From Phycisphaerae bacterium (GTDB lineage: Bacteria; Planctomycetota; Phycisphaerae; Phycisphaerales; Phycisphaeraceae), in the NCBI GenBank assembly GCA_030426385.1, contig JAUHYI010000005.1:1-64000 (forward strand): DNA of 64,000 bases, written 5' to 3'. This document shows positions 25,406 to 33,500 of the stretch, piece after piece. The stretch's first letter is position 1. The number at the start of each line of letters is the position of its first letter. Below the pieces are notes generated by a model that was not told the DNA's origin, did no database searches, and saw only the letters and a program-made list of their open reading frames with translations. The position numbers and the translations under genes are program-made.

Positions 25406-26236
25406 TCAGTCGGCTTGTGGTTTGCGTGATCGGCGAGCGACGCAGAGCATGCCGACCACTGCGAGCACCACGGACGCCGGTTCAGGGATGGGGCTGGCGT
25501 CGAGTTGGACATCATCGAAATCAACCTCGATGCCGGAGGGGATACCGCCGGGCAGATCGGTGTCGAGCACGTTGAGATTGATCAGGCGAATTTCGAGTTG
25601 CTCGCCGACTTGGTCGTGGGCATCACCGATGGTGACTTGGGCCGTTCGCAATTCGAATTGTCCTTCAGCGATGGGAAGTGGATCGATGCCTGCCACGTCG
25701 GCGGTGACCTGAGTGCTCTCGGCCAGGAGCACATCATTGGCCAGCAGTTGGATGGCGTAGCCGGGGAAACCGGAGAGATCGAAAAACCCGAGGCCCGCCG
25801 AAGCGCCCGTGCCGGTGCCCGAAGCGATGTTACCGACCTGAACGCTGAGGGTGTAGGTGGTGTTGAGTTGCAATGTGGCGTCGAGGGTTTGTGATAAACC
25901 GAGCGGGCCGGTTCCGTGTGATGCGCCATTGATGTAGGCAATGGCAGCGACGTTGCCGTGAGGTACGGCATTGGGACTGGTGAAAAAATCAGTGCCAATC
26001 GGATTGATGGTGCCGAGTGAATCGCCGCTGATGTTGTCGGGATTGTAGGGGTCCCAATCCTGAACGGTATGCACGCGAAAATCGCCTTCGCCTGCGATGG
26101 TGCCGTTTTCGAAGCTGTGGTTATTGATGGTGATGGGTGCGGCGAGCGCTCGCGAAGGAGCCAGCATGGGAGCCAGCGACATGGCGGAGATACACAAAAT
26201 GGCGAATAAACAACCGAAACGCTTTCTCATACGCAT
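25406..26236 (-). CDS. PEP-CTERM sorted secreted protein
   Basis: 276 residues. The signal peptide occupies residues 1-33 (CLFAILCISAMSLAPMLAPSRALAAP). The body starts ITINNHSFENGTIAGEGDF, a jelly-roll-like opening often found in planctomycete PEP-CTERM proteins. It has LSQTLDATLQLNTTYTLSVQ and a final strand GIEVDFDDVQLDASP typical of carbohydrate-binding-like sandwiches. It closes with the sorting signal PIPEPASVVLAVVGMLCVAR and a basic tail RRSRK. It is expected to be cut by an exosortase and displayed or released. It is not related in its body to the PEP-CTERM protein at 3410-4219. Confidence 0.85.
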   Translation of the reverse strand: MRMRKRFGCLFAILCISAMSLAPMLAPSRALAAPITINNHSFENGTIAGEGDFRVHTVQDWDPYNPDNISGDSLGTINPIGTDFFTSPNAVPHGNVAAIAYINGASHGTGPLGLSQTLDATLQLNTTYTLSVQVGNIASGTGTGASAGLGFFDLSGFPGYAIQLLANDVLLAESTQVTADVAGIDPLPIAEGQFELRTAQVTIGDAHDQVGEQLEIRLINLNVLDTDLPGGIPSGIEVDFDDVQLDASPIPEPASVVLAVVGMLCVARRSRKPQAD

Positions 26237-26301
26237 GGGAAAAGCTTACCCCAAAAAAGGGGTGAGATCAAGAGTTTTTGCGTGTAACCGTGCGTTGGGG
26301 T

Positions 26302-26413
26302 GTGGTGGGGTTTGGGTCAGTTTGAACTTTTTAGCCCTAGGCGAGTTGCCGGGGGCATACCCGGGTCATTGACCCGGTGCAAATACAACATGATTTTCAA
26401 ACTGACCCACCAC
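26302..26413. repeat. 112-base inverted-repeat element, MITE-like
   Basis: GGGTCAGTTTGAA at 26314-26326 is perfectly repeated in inverse as TTCAAACTGACCC at 26396-26408. Outer GTGGTGG (26302) and CCACCAC (26407-26413) extend the pairing apart from a few extra bases on the left. In the centre, CCGGGTC, ATT, GACCCGG (26361-26377) is a perfect hairpin. A GTCAGTTTGAA fragment also occurs near 25197. The element lies between the PEP-CTERM gene start and the nirA stop. Confidence 0.65.
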
Positions 26414-26418
26414 GGGCG

Positions 26419-28278
26419 TTACGCGTTGGCCGGGATCAAGTGGTTGGCTTCCTCGGGAACGTAGGGGGCGGGCTTGGGTTTTTCCAAGAGTTTGCCCAGT
26501 TCGTCGTCAGCCTTGAGCGCTTCGATGATCGGCGGCATGCCGATGCGATTATGGAATTGGCCCATGGTTTCGCCATCGTTGCGGTTGGCCTGATAGTAAC
26601 GGAACAGGAACGCACAGACCTTGGCGACGTATTCGCGCGGGGTTTGTCGCAGGTACCAGTGTTCGCCGTCGGTCAGGTAGTAGCCTTGTGTCGATCCGTC
26701 TTCGCTGCCGCCGAGTTTGAGGGCGTACATGTCGGGACCTTGTCCGATCCAGCCGATGGTTTTGGTGGCCGGTCGGAAGCATTGGCGTTCGCAACCGGTG
26801 ATGCCGATGGATTCATGGACATCGCCGAATCCCATCGCGTCGAGTTCGTCGAGCAGGACCGGTTCGAATTTTTCGCTTTCGGTGTAGGCCAGGCGACAGG
26901 TTTCTAAACCAACGCAGGCACCCGATAGCAGTCGCAATGTCGAGTACGGTTTGCCATTGCGTTTGCCATAGCCGTATTGGGCGAACTCGTTTTCGAATTG
27001 CTCCTTGGCATCAGGTTCGATGTTGGTGAACAGCACGTCCTGGTTGGGCGTGATCATCAATTCCATGCCGTCGTATTTGTTCATCAAATCGCGGATCATG
27101 GTTTTGGATTTGCCATTGTTGTCATCGCGCAGTCGGCCGGTTTCGATGTACAGGCCGTAGGCGAGTTTGCCGTTGGATGGTTGTTGTTGCCAGCCGTGGT
27201 GCATTTCGCGTGCGCCGAGGTAGAGTTCAGGATTGGGTTCATCGAACGAAGCGCCGCGCTGGCGGACCTGATCGCGGAACCATTCAATGCCCTGGGCTTT
27301 GATGACGAATTTCAGTCGTGCCCAGTGACGGTTCTTGCGATCGCCCCATTCCTGGTGCGTGGCCACGATGGCGTCGAGACCTTTGGTCAATTCCTCTGGC
27401 GTGAAAATGCCGAACGGTTTGCCCAGTGCCGCGATGGATGGCTTGCCGTTTTTCTCGCCCTGGCTGCCGCCAACATAGACCTGATGGCCGATCAGTTTTT
27501 GCGAGGTAGGATCGAAAATAGGAGCAATGCCCATGTCGTTAGTGCGCAGCTCGACGCAGTTGTCGTATTCAATGTCGCCGGTTTCCTGATTGCGATGGGC
27601 AGCGCTGAATGCGATTTTAAATTTACGGTTGAGCAGTTGCGGGCCGTAGTTGAAATGTTGCTCGGCATCGCGGATCAGCGTGGTATCGACGGCGAATACC
27701 TGGATGTGCGCCGCGGCAGGCAACTGGAAGTAATGCCCGAATTTGTGAGCCAGTGCGTGGGCGTTGTAGAGATCGGAAAATTTCGACAGTGGGCAGCCCA
27801 TGACGTTGCGTGTGTTATCGCCGCAGCCGTTCAAGGTGTAGAACCCGGTCTGGGCCACGCGCCGTACCAAGTCTGGGATGGCTTCTTTTTTGAGCCAATG
27901 GAATTGCACGCACTGACGATTGGTTAAACGCAATGACGGCAAGCCGTTGGGGTTGGCGGTGTATTCGTCAGCAATCTGATCAAGCAGTGCCCATTGCTCG
28001 CGTGTAAAACTACCGCCGCCTGTGGTGGACAGACGGACCATGTACATCCAGTCTTTTTCCTTGCCGGTTTTGGCGCGGTTGTATTCCAGATAGATGCCGT
28101 GGCTCTTGGCGATCTGTTCAGCGGCTTCGGCAATCGAATCATCAGACAGGTCCGCGAACTGTTCCTTCAAATCGCCGCGCACGTTGGCAGCCAATTTGAA
28201 TTGCTCGACTTTGCTGATTTGGTCTTGTGGTGTTTTGAGCAGAGGTTCAGGTTTGGCAGGCTTCTTGACAGGGGGCAT
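26419..28278 (-). CDS. Ferredoxin-dependent nitrite/sulfite reductase (NirA family)
   Basis: 619 residues, a full-length siroheme and 4Fe-4S reductase. It performs six-electron reduction of nitrite to ammonia or sulfite to sulfide in the cytosol. The duplicated half-domains are visible, with LPSLRLTNRQCVQFHWLKKE and GCGDNTRNVMGCP in the first. The cluster/siroheme cysteines are in ACVGLETCRLAYTESE (near residue 451) and GITGCERQCFRPATK (near residue 493). The N-terminus is Lys/Pro-rich and 60 residues longer than the core needs. Nitrite and sulfite reductases of this family are hard to separate by eye. No nitrate transporter or APS/PAPS gene lies nearby to decide. A possible promoter lies in the divergent gap towards ugd. 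Confidence 0.9.
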   Translation of the reverse strand: MPPVKKPAKPEPLLKTPQDQISKVEQFKLAANVRGDLKEQFADLSDDSIAEAAEQIAKSHGIYLEYNRAKTGKEKDWMYMVRLSTTGGGSFTREQWALLDQIADEYTANPNGLPSLRLTNRQCVQFHWLKKEAIPDLVRRVAQTGFYTLNGCGDNTRNVMGCPLSKFSDLYNAHALAHKFGHYFQLPAAAHIQVFAVDTTLIRDAEQHFNYGPQLLNRKFKIAFSAAHRNQETGDIEYDNCVELRTNDMGIAPIFDPTSQKLIGHQVYVGGSQGEKNGKPSIAALGKPFGIFTPEELTKGLDAIVATHQEWGDRKNRHWARLKFVIKAQGIEWFRDQVRQRGASFDEPNPELYLGAREMHHGWQQQPSNGKLAYGLYIETGRLRDDNNGKSKTMIRDLMNKYDGMELMITPNQDVLFTNIEPDAKEQFENEFAQYGYGKRNGKPYSTLRLLSGACVGLETCRLAYTESEKFEPVLLDELDAMGFGDVHESIGITGCERQCFRPATKTIGWIGQGPDMYALKLGGSEDGSTQGYYLTDGEHWYLRQTPREYVAKVCAFLFRYYQANRNDGETMGQFHNRIGMPPIIEALKADDELGKLLEKPKPAPYVPEEANHLIPANA

Positions 28279-28550
28279 GGCAACAATTCCGGGGGGTTAG
28301 ATTATTGGTAACAAAAAACAAATAAATTGAATCGCAAAAGCCGGTCCAGTGGTCGGTTCAAGGTGGGCCGGCAAGCTGTCCGGGTGTTCATCCGGAGGTA
28401 GGCAGGATCGGTCGAATAACTGGCGTGCTTGACGTCGGTCGAGTCCGAATTGGCCATTATAGGCAAGACGGGTGTAGGCCGCTATGGGGCCCCGGTTTTG
28501 GGGCCGGCTGCCGATTATCGCCGGTTAGGAATCACAGAAGGGGTGCCGAC
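28279..28550. other. Gap between nirA and ugd, first part
   Basis: Part of a 619-base divergent intergenic region. The beginning is AT-rich next to the nirA start (about 28300-28340). Small hairpins such as TCCGG-N8-CCGGA near 28378 are visible, but I recognise no known riboswitch, RNA gene or open frame. Confidence 0.5.
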
Positions 28551-28748
28551 AAGCGTGAGGTGTGGGTGTGTGGGGAGGGGAGATGGGGGGAGTGTGTGAT
28601 GAGGTGAGCGGGGCAAAGATAGGGTGAGACGGGCCGGTAAGAAGGGGTGGAAAGAAGCGTCAGGACATGCTGGTGAAGTGGTGGAGAAGTGTGTGGGGGT
28701 GGGTGGGTGTGTGCGGGGGTGGAAGCGTGGGGGGGAAGTGGGGGGGTG
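28551..28748. repeat. Long G-rich tract upstream of ugd
   Basis: About 200 bases strongly biased to G (G-rich, C-poor on the + strand) with TGGGGAGGGGAGATGGGGGG, AGAAGTGTGTGGGGGTGGG and GGGGGGGAAGTGGGGGGG near the end. It precedes the ugd ribosome-binding site by about 140 bases. It is the longest intergenic member of the G-tract family in the window. Confidence 0.85.
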
Positions 28749-28897
28749 ATAACTTGTGAATTTTTTGGGTACATGGTTTGATTCGAACTATACTGAGGGG
28801 TACAGATTGCCGAATAAGCAATCAAGGTCGCCTTTTATGGCGAGCGTTCAGGGACACTTTCAGTTTCATAGCCGCCAAAACAAGGCGGGAGGCAAAT

Positions 28898-30268
28898 ATG
28901 CGCATCACCATGGTGGGAACAGGTTACGTTGGTCTAGTCACAGGGACCTGTTTTGCCAACACCGGCAATGAAGTCACTTGTCTGGACATTGACCAGGCCA
29001 AGATCGACAAGCTCAATCAAGGCATCAGTCCGATTTATGAGCCGGGGCTGGATGAATTGATCCGCCGTAATACGAAAGCCGGTCGCCTGAAATTCACCAC
29101 CGACAAGGTCGCCGCCTATCAGTCAGCCGAAATTATTTTCATTTGCGTGGGTACGCCCAGCGATGAACGCGGTCGAGCCGATTTGAAATACGTGTTGGCT
29201 GCCGCAGGCGATGTGGGTGAAGCCATCGAAAACGCGCCGGGCAACACCGGCGGTGATGTCAGTGAAAAACGACGCAAGATCATCGTCGTCAAATCGACCG
29301 TGCCAGTGGGAACCAATGCCAAGGTCAAGGCAGCCATCGCGGCCAAAACCAGCAAAGCATTTACCATGGCATCCAATCCGGAGTTCCTCAAAGAAGGCGC
29401 TGCGATTAACGACTTCAACAAGCCCGACCGCGTGGTGGTGGGTTGCGATGACAAGGGCACTGGCGATCGCATGCGTGATCTCTACGAGCCGTTCGTGCGC
29501 AATGGTCATCCAATTTTCATCATGGACATCCCTTCGGCAGAGATGGTCAAGTATGCGGCCAACGCGATGTTGGCGACGAAGATCTCGTTCATCAACGAGA
29601 TCGCCAATCTCTGCGAGCACTATCACGCTGACGTTGATGAAGTGTGGCGTGGCATGACCAGCGACAAACGCATCGGCAATCAATTCCTGTACCCCGGTCT
29701 GGGCTACGGCGGATCGTGTTTCCCCAAAGACGTGTTGGCATGCATCAGTATGGGCGACGAAGTGGGCCATCCCACGCAGTTGCTCGAATCGGTGCATCAG
29801 GTGAACCAGGAACAACGCAAAGCATTTATCACCAAGATCGACAAGCATTTCAATGGTGCGGGTCTGTCGGGCAAGAAATTTGCCGTCTGGGGTATCGCGT
29901 TCAAGCCCGGCACTGACGATATTCGTGAAGCTCCATCAATCACCATCATGAAGCACCTGCTCGAACAGGGTGCCGAAGTGGTGGCCTATGATCCGGTCGC
30001 TCACGAAACATGCCATCTGGTCCTGGGTGATCAAATCACCTATGCCGACGACCCGATGCACGCGCTCGATGGTGCGGATGCTTTGATCGTCTGCACCGAT
30101 TGGGATGAATTCAAACATCCTGATTTCGAAGAGGTCGCCAACCGCATGAAAGACCGTGTGATTTTCGATGGCCGAAATGTGTATCGCCGTCATGTGCTGC
30201 GTGAACATGGCTTCAACTATTACTGCGTAGGCCGCGAACCAGTGGTCAGCGAATCGCAGACCGCGTGA
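28898..30268 (+). CDS. ugd: UDP-glucose 6-dehydrogenase
   Basis: Oxidises UDP-glucose to UDP-glucuronate with two NAD+, supplying precursors for exopolysaccharide or lipopolysaccharide. 456 residues from the ATG at 28898, which has GGGAGG five bases upstream; the open frame extends back to 28778 but those residues precede the Rossmann start. The N-terminal MRITMVGTGYVGLVTGTCFA is the NAD site. The central part has ASNPEFLKEGAAINDF and AEMVKYAANAMLATKISFIN with the conserved Lys. The catalytic cysteine is in LGYGGSCFPKDV. The C-terminal domain contains AVWGIAFKPGTDDIREAPS. A short insert around NAPGNTGGDVSEKRRK is not in all homologues. A strong terminator follows. Confidence 0.96.
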   Translation: MRITMVGTGYVGLVTGTCFANTGNEVTCLDIDQAKIDKLNQGISPIYEPGLDELIRRNTKAGRLKFTTDKVAAYQSAEIIFICVGTPSDERGRADLKYVLAAAGDVGEAIENAPGNTGGDVSEKRRKIIVVKSTVPVGTNAKVKAAIAAKTSKAFTMASNPEFLKEGAAINDFNKPDRVVVGCDDKGTGDRMRDLYEPFVRNGHPIFIMDIPSAEMVKYAANAMLATKISFINEIANLCEHYHADVDEVWRGMTSDKRIGNQFLYPGLGYGGSCFPKDVLACISMGDEVGHPTQLLESVHQVNQEQRKAFITKIDKHFNGAGLSGKKFAVWGIAFKPGTDDIREAPSITIMKHLLEQGAEVVAYDPVAHETCHLVLGDQITYADDPMHALDGADALIVCTDWDEFKHPDFEEVANRMKDRVIFDGRNVYRRHVLREHGFNYYCVGREPVVSESQTA

Positions 30269-30354
30269 TACTCCTGCGGCGCATGCTAGTGTTCGCTGGG
30301 CAAGGTCTAGCGTGCTAATTTGATATAGTACTTCTTTAATTGATGGCACACAAT

Positions 30355-30395
30355 GCGGCCTGTGATGGTAACCCCGTCACAGGCCGCTGTATTTT
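30355..30395 (+). terminator. Terminator of ugd
   Basis: GCGGCCTGTGA at 30355-30365 pairs perfectly with TCACAGGCCGC at 30377-30387 across an 11-base loop, and TGTATTTT follows. The 11-base stem is strong and the T-run is short. It lies 87 bases after the ugd stop. Confidence 0.75.
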
Positions 30396-30582
30396 GTGGC
30401 GTGTTTGTTTGGCAATAATTGTGACGCGATTTTGTTGGTTATACGGGAATTGATTATCAATCGGGATATGAAGTGTTTGGGCTAGTGTGATTATAGGTAT
30501 AGCTTGATTGAAAAATAATGATATTCTATAAAAACGAAATATATCGTGATAGATAGTTAGTATATCGTGCCGGGAGTATTCA
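30396..30582. other. AT-rich spacer before an unknown gene
   Basis: The remaining part of the ugd-30583 gap is AT-rich, unlike the surrounding DNA, with several TATAAAA/ATATCG stretches (30510-30570). A promoter for the following two unknown genes is probable, but no clear -35/-10 pair could be fixed. Confidence 0.4.
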
Positions 30583-31452
30583 ATGACGGATCATCATATT
30601 CACCTGAATGATGAGCAGGTCAATAAGATATGTGCATGTTTTGAAGATAAGCCACCTCCTCGTTCGATGTGGGGTGTGCCATTTGAACGTGTCATTAAAT
30701 CTATTGAGATTCTGGCTTTGGTCCTAGGCGGCGCTTGGGCGCTTTATCAGTTCGTTTCATTTGGTAGGCATACGCTGGATTTGCAACAACAGATTTTGCA
30801 ACATGATGTCGCGATTAAAAATGCGGAGGCAATATTTGCCCACGAAAAACAGGCGATTGAAAAAATTCTATTGGAAACCCGTGCCGAGGCGGAACAATTT
30901 AAGCTTGATAATCAGAAATCGCGAAAGTTAATACGCAAACTAACACTTACGTGTGTTCCGGTGAAGGACAACGATGACGGGTCCAAGATTTATTTAGTGA
31001 CCTATCGAGTTGATCTACGCAATAATAGTGAGTATCCGATTGATATTCATTACATCACGGCGCGGCCCTACATAGGTACACTAAATGTCGCTTCTATTCC
31101 GCCACAAGAGATACGTCAAGTTAATGGGCCGGGTGTTGATAGCGAGAGTGGCAGTCTGTCGTGGAAGGAAGGGCTTGGTTTTGCCAATGCCATGGATGTT
31201 AAGTATTGGGATCAACGGGACGGCCTGTTTGGAATCAAGGCGAAGACTTGGGGGGGGACAGGCAGGGTGCCTCCGACGGAATCAACCTTGTCGTCCAATG
31301 ATTTTTTTATTCGTGCGTTTTCGGACGATTGGTTTGCGATATATGTGGATATTGGCGTGGATGATTATGATCATGCTGACAATCGTATTCGGCTAGGGTC
31401 GTGGCATCCTATTCGCAAACTGGTACAGGATACGCCGCCGACCCAAAAATAA
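30583..31452 (+). CDS. Unknown membrane-anchored coiled-coil protein
   Basis: 289 residues, family not recognised. The ATG has GGGAG seven bases upstream. Residues 1-35 are soluble and contain the unusual CACFEDKPPPRSMWG. One transmembrane helix follows (IKSIEILALVLGGAWALYQF, about residues 39-60). Then comes a coiled coil rich in Gln/Glu/Ala (LDLQQQILQHDVAIKNAEAI to AEAEQFKLDNQKSRKLIRKL, about 68-123). The C-terminal domain is beta-rich (YLVTYRVDLRNNSEYPIDIH, SNDFFIRAFSDDWFAIYVDI) and probably lies outside the membrane. AT-richer composition than neighbouring genes hints at transfer. A lipoprotein gene follows 54 bases later on the same strand. Confidence 0.7.
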   Translation: MTDHHIHLNDEQVNKICACFEDKPPPRSMWGVPFERVIKSIEILALVLGGAWALYQFVSFGRHTLDLQQQILQHDVAIKNAEAIFAHEKQAIEKILLETRAEAEQFKLDNQKSRKLIRKLTLTCVPVKDNDDGSKIYLVTYRVDLRNNSEYPIDIHYITARPYIGTLNVASIPPQEIRQVNGPGVDSESGSLSWKEGLGFANAMDVKYWDQRDGLFGIKAKTWGGTGRVPPTESTLSSNDFFIRAFSDDWFAIYVDIGVDDYDHADNRIRLGSWHPIRKLVQDTPPTQK

Positions 31453-31506
31453 AAATCTACGACTCCATAGCAGCTATTTGATGACCCTATTCACAGGAAT
31501 ATAAAC

Positions 31507-32085
31507 ATGTTGAAACACTTGGTAAAAAAAATAGCAATTATGATCATGTGCTTTTTGATGGTTGTGGTCGTGCTGCCCATGATGAACGGGTGTGGACAAG
31601 CAGACGAACCGGGCGGACAACATCCGGATAGCTATATCAATTCTTCGACACCTACTGAAACACCGACCACACAGCCTGCCGATCAGTCGTTGCTTGACAC
31701 CACCAATGGTGTGGCACCAACAACATTGATCACGCACCGGCCCCCGGGTGGAGGTGATGGGCCCGGCGGCGAAAACCCCGGCGGTTCAGGTAGCGGCGAC
31801 AAAGGTGCCAATGACGTGGGATCCATATCGTTGGTGTCACGTGGACCTGCCGGTGAGGTTGATGGATCCGGCGGCGAAAACCCTGGTGGTTCAGGCAGTG
31901 GCGACAAAGGCGAGAAGGGTGATAAAAGCGATAACGACAAACAAGCCGAGGAAAAAGCAGTGGTAGTACGCACAAATCATACTGGAATCATGATGACGAG
32001 CGATAGCGTTCGACCTCAAGTGGCTGCCATGAAGGCCGATACGACAAAGGGCGAGGGCGATGGTCCTGGAGGCCCTACTCCCTAG
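31507..32085 (+). CDS. Unknown repeat-containing lipoprotein
   Basis: 192 residues. The signal sequence IAIMIMCFLMVVVVLPMMNGC ends in a lipobox-like MNGC with Cys29. The mature part is entirely low complexity: a Thr/Pro linker, then two copies of a 35-residue unit containing GGENPGGSGSGDKG, then a charged Lys/Asp/Glu segment. The unit is a tandem duplication with an offset of 105 bases (cores near 31763 and 31868). No known domain is present. It may be a spacer or stalk protein of the cell envelope. It sits with the membrane protein upstream, the pair being AT-richer than the surroundings. Confidence 0.65.
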   Translation: MLKHLVKKIAIMIMCFLMVVVVLPMMNGCGQADEPGGQHPDSYINSSTPTETPTTQPADQSLLDTTNGVAPTTLITHRPPGGGDGPGGENPGGSGSGDKGANDVGSISLVSRGPAGEVDGSGGENPGGSGSGDKGEKGDKSDNDKQAEEKAVVVRTNHTGIMMTSDSVRPQVAAMKADTTKGEGDGPGGPTP

Positions 32086-32115
32086 GCTGTTCCGTTTTTA
32101 GTCATGTTCGTGCTG

Positions 32116-33027
32116 TTACGCTGTGATTTCCAACATGTTCGCAAATTCTGCAAAACGGCTATCAATATCTTGACGTGAGATTTCGGTCAGGCGTTGGATG
32201 CTGAAGGCTTCGATGGTGTAGCTGGCCACCATGGTGCCATAGGCCATGGCTTTTTTCAGCGATGGCAATGACGTGTCATCGGTCGCACACAGGTAGGCCA
32301 TCATGCCCCCAGCAAAACTGTCGCCCGCGCCGGTTGGATCGATCACGCGCGTGGAAGGATAGGCTGGCAATACCGCGTAGCCATCACGATGACGTAGGAT
32401 CGCGCCGTGCGCTCCTTTTTTCACCACGACAAACGTTGGACCACGCTTGACCAGTTCGTCAGCCGCTTCGATCGCGTTGGTTTTGCCGGTTAATAGTTCA
32501 GCTTCCGAATCGTTGATGATCAGGCCGTCCACGCGCTTGATCACTTCGTCCAGCGCGTCGGCTTCTGTGTTGATGTACAGATCGATCGTGTCAGCGACAA
32601 CCAGTTTCTTTTTGGGGAACTGATCGAGCAATGCCAGTTGATTCTGTGGCGAGGTCACAGCCAGAAAGACGTATTCGCTATCGCCGTAAGCGCTGGGCAC
32701 CGGTGGCAAGTCTTCGATCAACACGTTGAGGTCGACGCTGACGGTTTCGCGGTCGTTCATGTTGGGCAGGTATTTGCCGTGCCAACGAAATGTTTTGGAG
32801 CCCGCACGCCGTTCGAGTCCGGCAATGTCGACACCGAAATCGGTAAATGGCGTCACAAATTCATCGGGAAAATCTTCGCCGACCGCCCCGACCAATCGCA
32901 CGCCACCGAAAAAACTGGCCGCCCCGGCAAAATAAATACTCGAACCGCCCAACACGCTGTTGGCGATTTTGCCGTCGGGGGTTTCAATGGTGTCGATACC
33001 GATGCTGCCAGTCACGATCAGGGACAT
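32116..33027 (-). CDS. PfkB-family carbohydrate/nucleoside kinase
   Basis: 303 residues of the ribokinase/PfkB superfamily, cytosolic sugar or nucleoside kinases. The N-terminus MSLIVTGSIGIDTIETPDG and GGSSIYFAGAASFFGGVRLV match the sugar-binding part. The C-terminal signature DPTGAGDSFAGGMMAYL (about residues 227-243) contains the catalytic Asp and anion hole. VVVKKGAHGAILRH precedes it. Specificity cannot be told: some planctomycete relatives are annotated as adenosine or sugar kinases. It begins 60 bases upstream of the EVE gene stop region, in a head-to-tail group with EVE and gltX, all on the minus strand. Confidence 0.9.
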   Translation of the reverse strand: MSLIVTGSIGIDTIETPDGKIANSVLGGSSIYFAGAASFFGGVRLVGAVGEDFPDEFVTPFTDFGVDIAGLERRAGSKTFRWHGKYLPNMNDRETVSVDLNVLIEDLPPVPSAYGDSEYVFLAVTSPQNQLALLDQFPKKKLVVADTIDLYINTEADALDEVIKRVDGLIINDSEAELLTGKTNAIEAADELVKRGPTFVVVKKGAHGAILRHRDGYAVLPAYPSTRVIDPTGAGDSFAGGMMAYLCATDDTSLPSLKKAMAYGTMVASYTIEAFSIQRLTEISRQDIDSRFAEFANMLEITA

Positions 33028-33086
33028 GTGATATTTCCAGTTTTCAGAGTCAGGGTTTTACAGGCGAATTTACGGGCAATGGCGGA

Positions 33087-33500
33087 CTAGTGGCCTGCCA
33101 TTTTCAGAATGGTTTTCCATTCCGTCGCGGTCACCGGCTGAACGCTCAGCCGACTTTGTTTAACCAGTACCATACTGGCAAGCGCGGGGGTTTGCTTGAT
33201 CTGGTCGAGCGTGACCGGATTTTTGATCGGTTCGATGGCTTTGAAATCCACAGCTACGAACTTGCCGGTCTTGTCGGTTTTGTCCGGATAGGATTCCTTG
33301 ACCACCTCGACAATGCCAACGATTTGTTTTTCCTTGACCGAATGATAGAAAAAAGCGCGGTCGCCGATTTTCATGGCCATCAGATTGTTTTTGGCGGTGT
33401 GATTGCGCACGCCGTCCCACGGCTCGGTGCGGTTTTTTTTCTTCCAGTGATTGTCCCACGACCACGTCGATGGTTCAGATTTGATCAGCCAGTATTTCAT
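33087..33500 (-). CDS. EVE-domain protein (thymocyte nuclear protein 1-like)
   Basis: 137 residues from the ATG at 33500, which overlaps the gltX stop by four bases; this decides the start over the upstream in-frame one at 33539. The EVE fold is a PUA-like domain thought to recognise modified bases in DNA or RNA. Typical marks are MKYWLIKSEPSTWSWDNH, WDGVRNHTAKNNLMAMKIGD, AFFYHSVKEKQIVGIVEVV and a C-terminal LVKQSRLSVQPVTATEWKTI. Bacterial members often lie beside housekeeping genes and have no settled role. Coupling to gltX hints at an RNA-related context, but this is only inference. Confidence 0.92.
   Translation of the reverse strand: MKYWLIKSEPSTWSWDNHWKKKNRTEPWDGVRNHTAKNNLMAMKIGDRAFFYHSVKEKQIVGIVEVVKESYPDKTDKTGKFVAVDFKAIEPIKNPVTLDQIKQTPALASMVLVKQSRLSVQPVTATEWKTILKMAGH

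Noticed and set aside
26977-27927. 316-codon open frame on the + strand
   Set aside because: Antisense to the nitrite/sulfite reductase, which carries its complete cysteine motifs.
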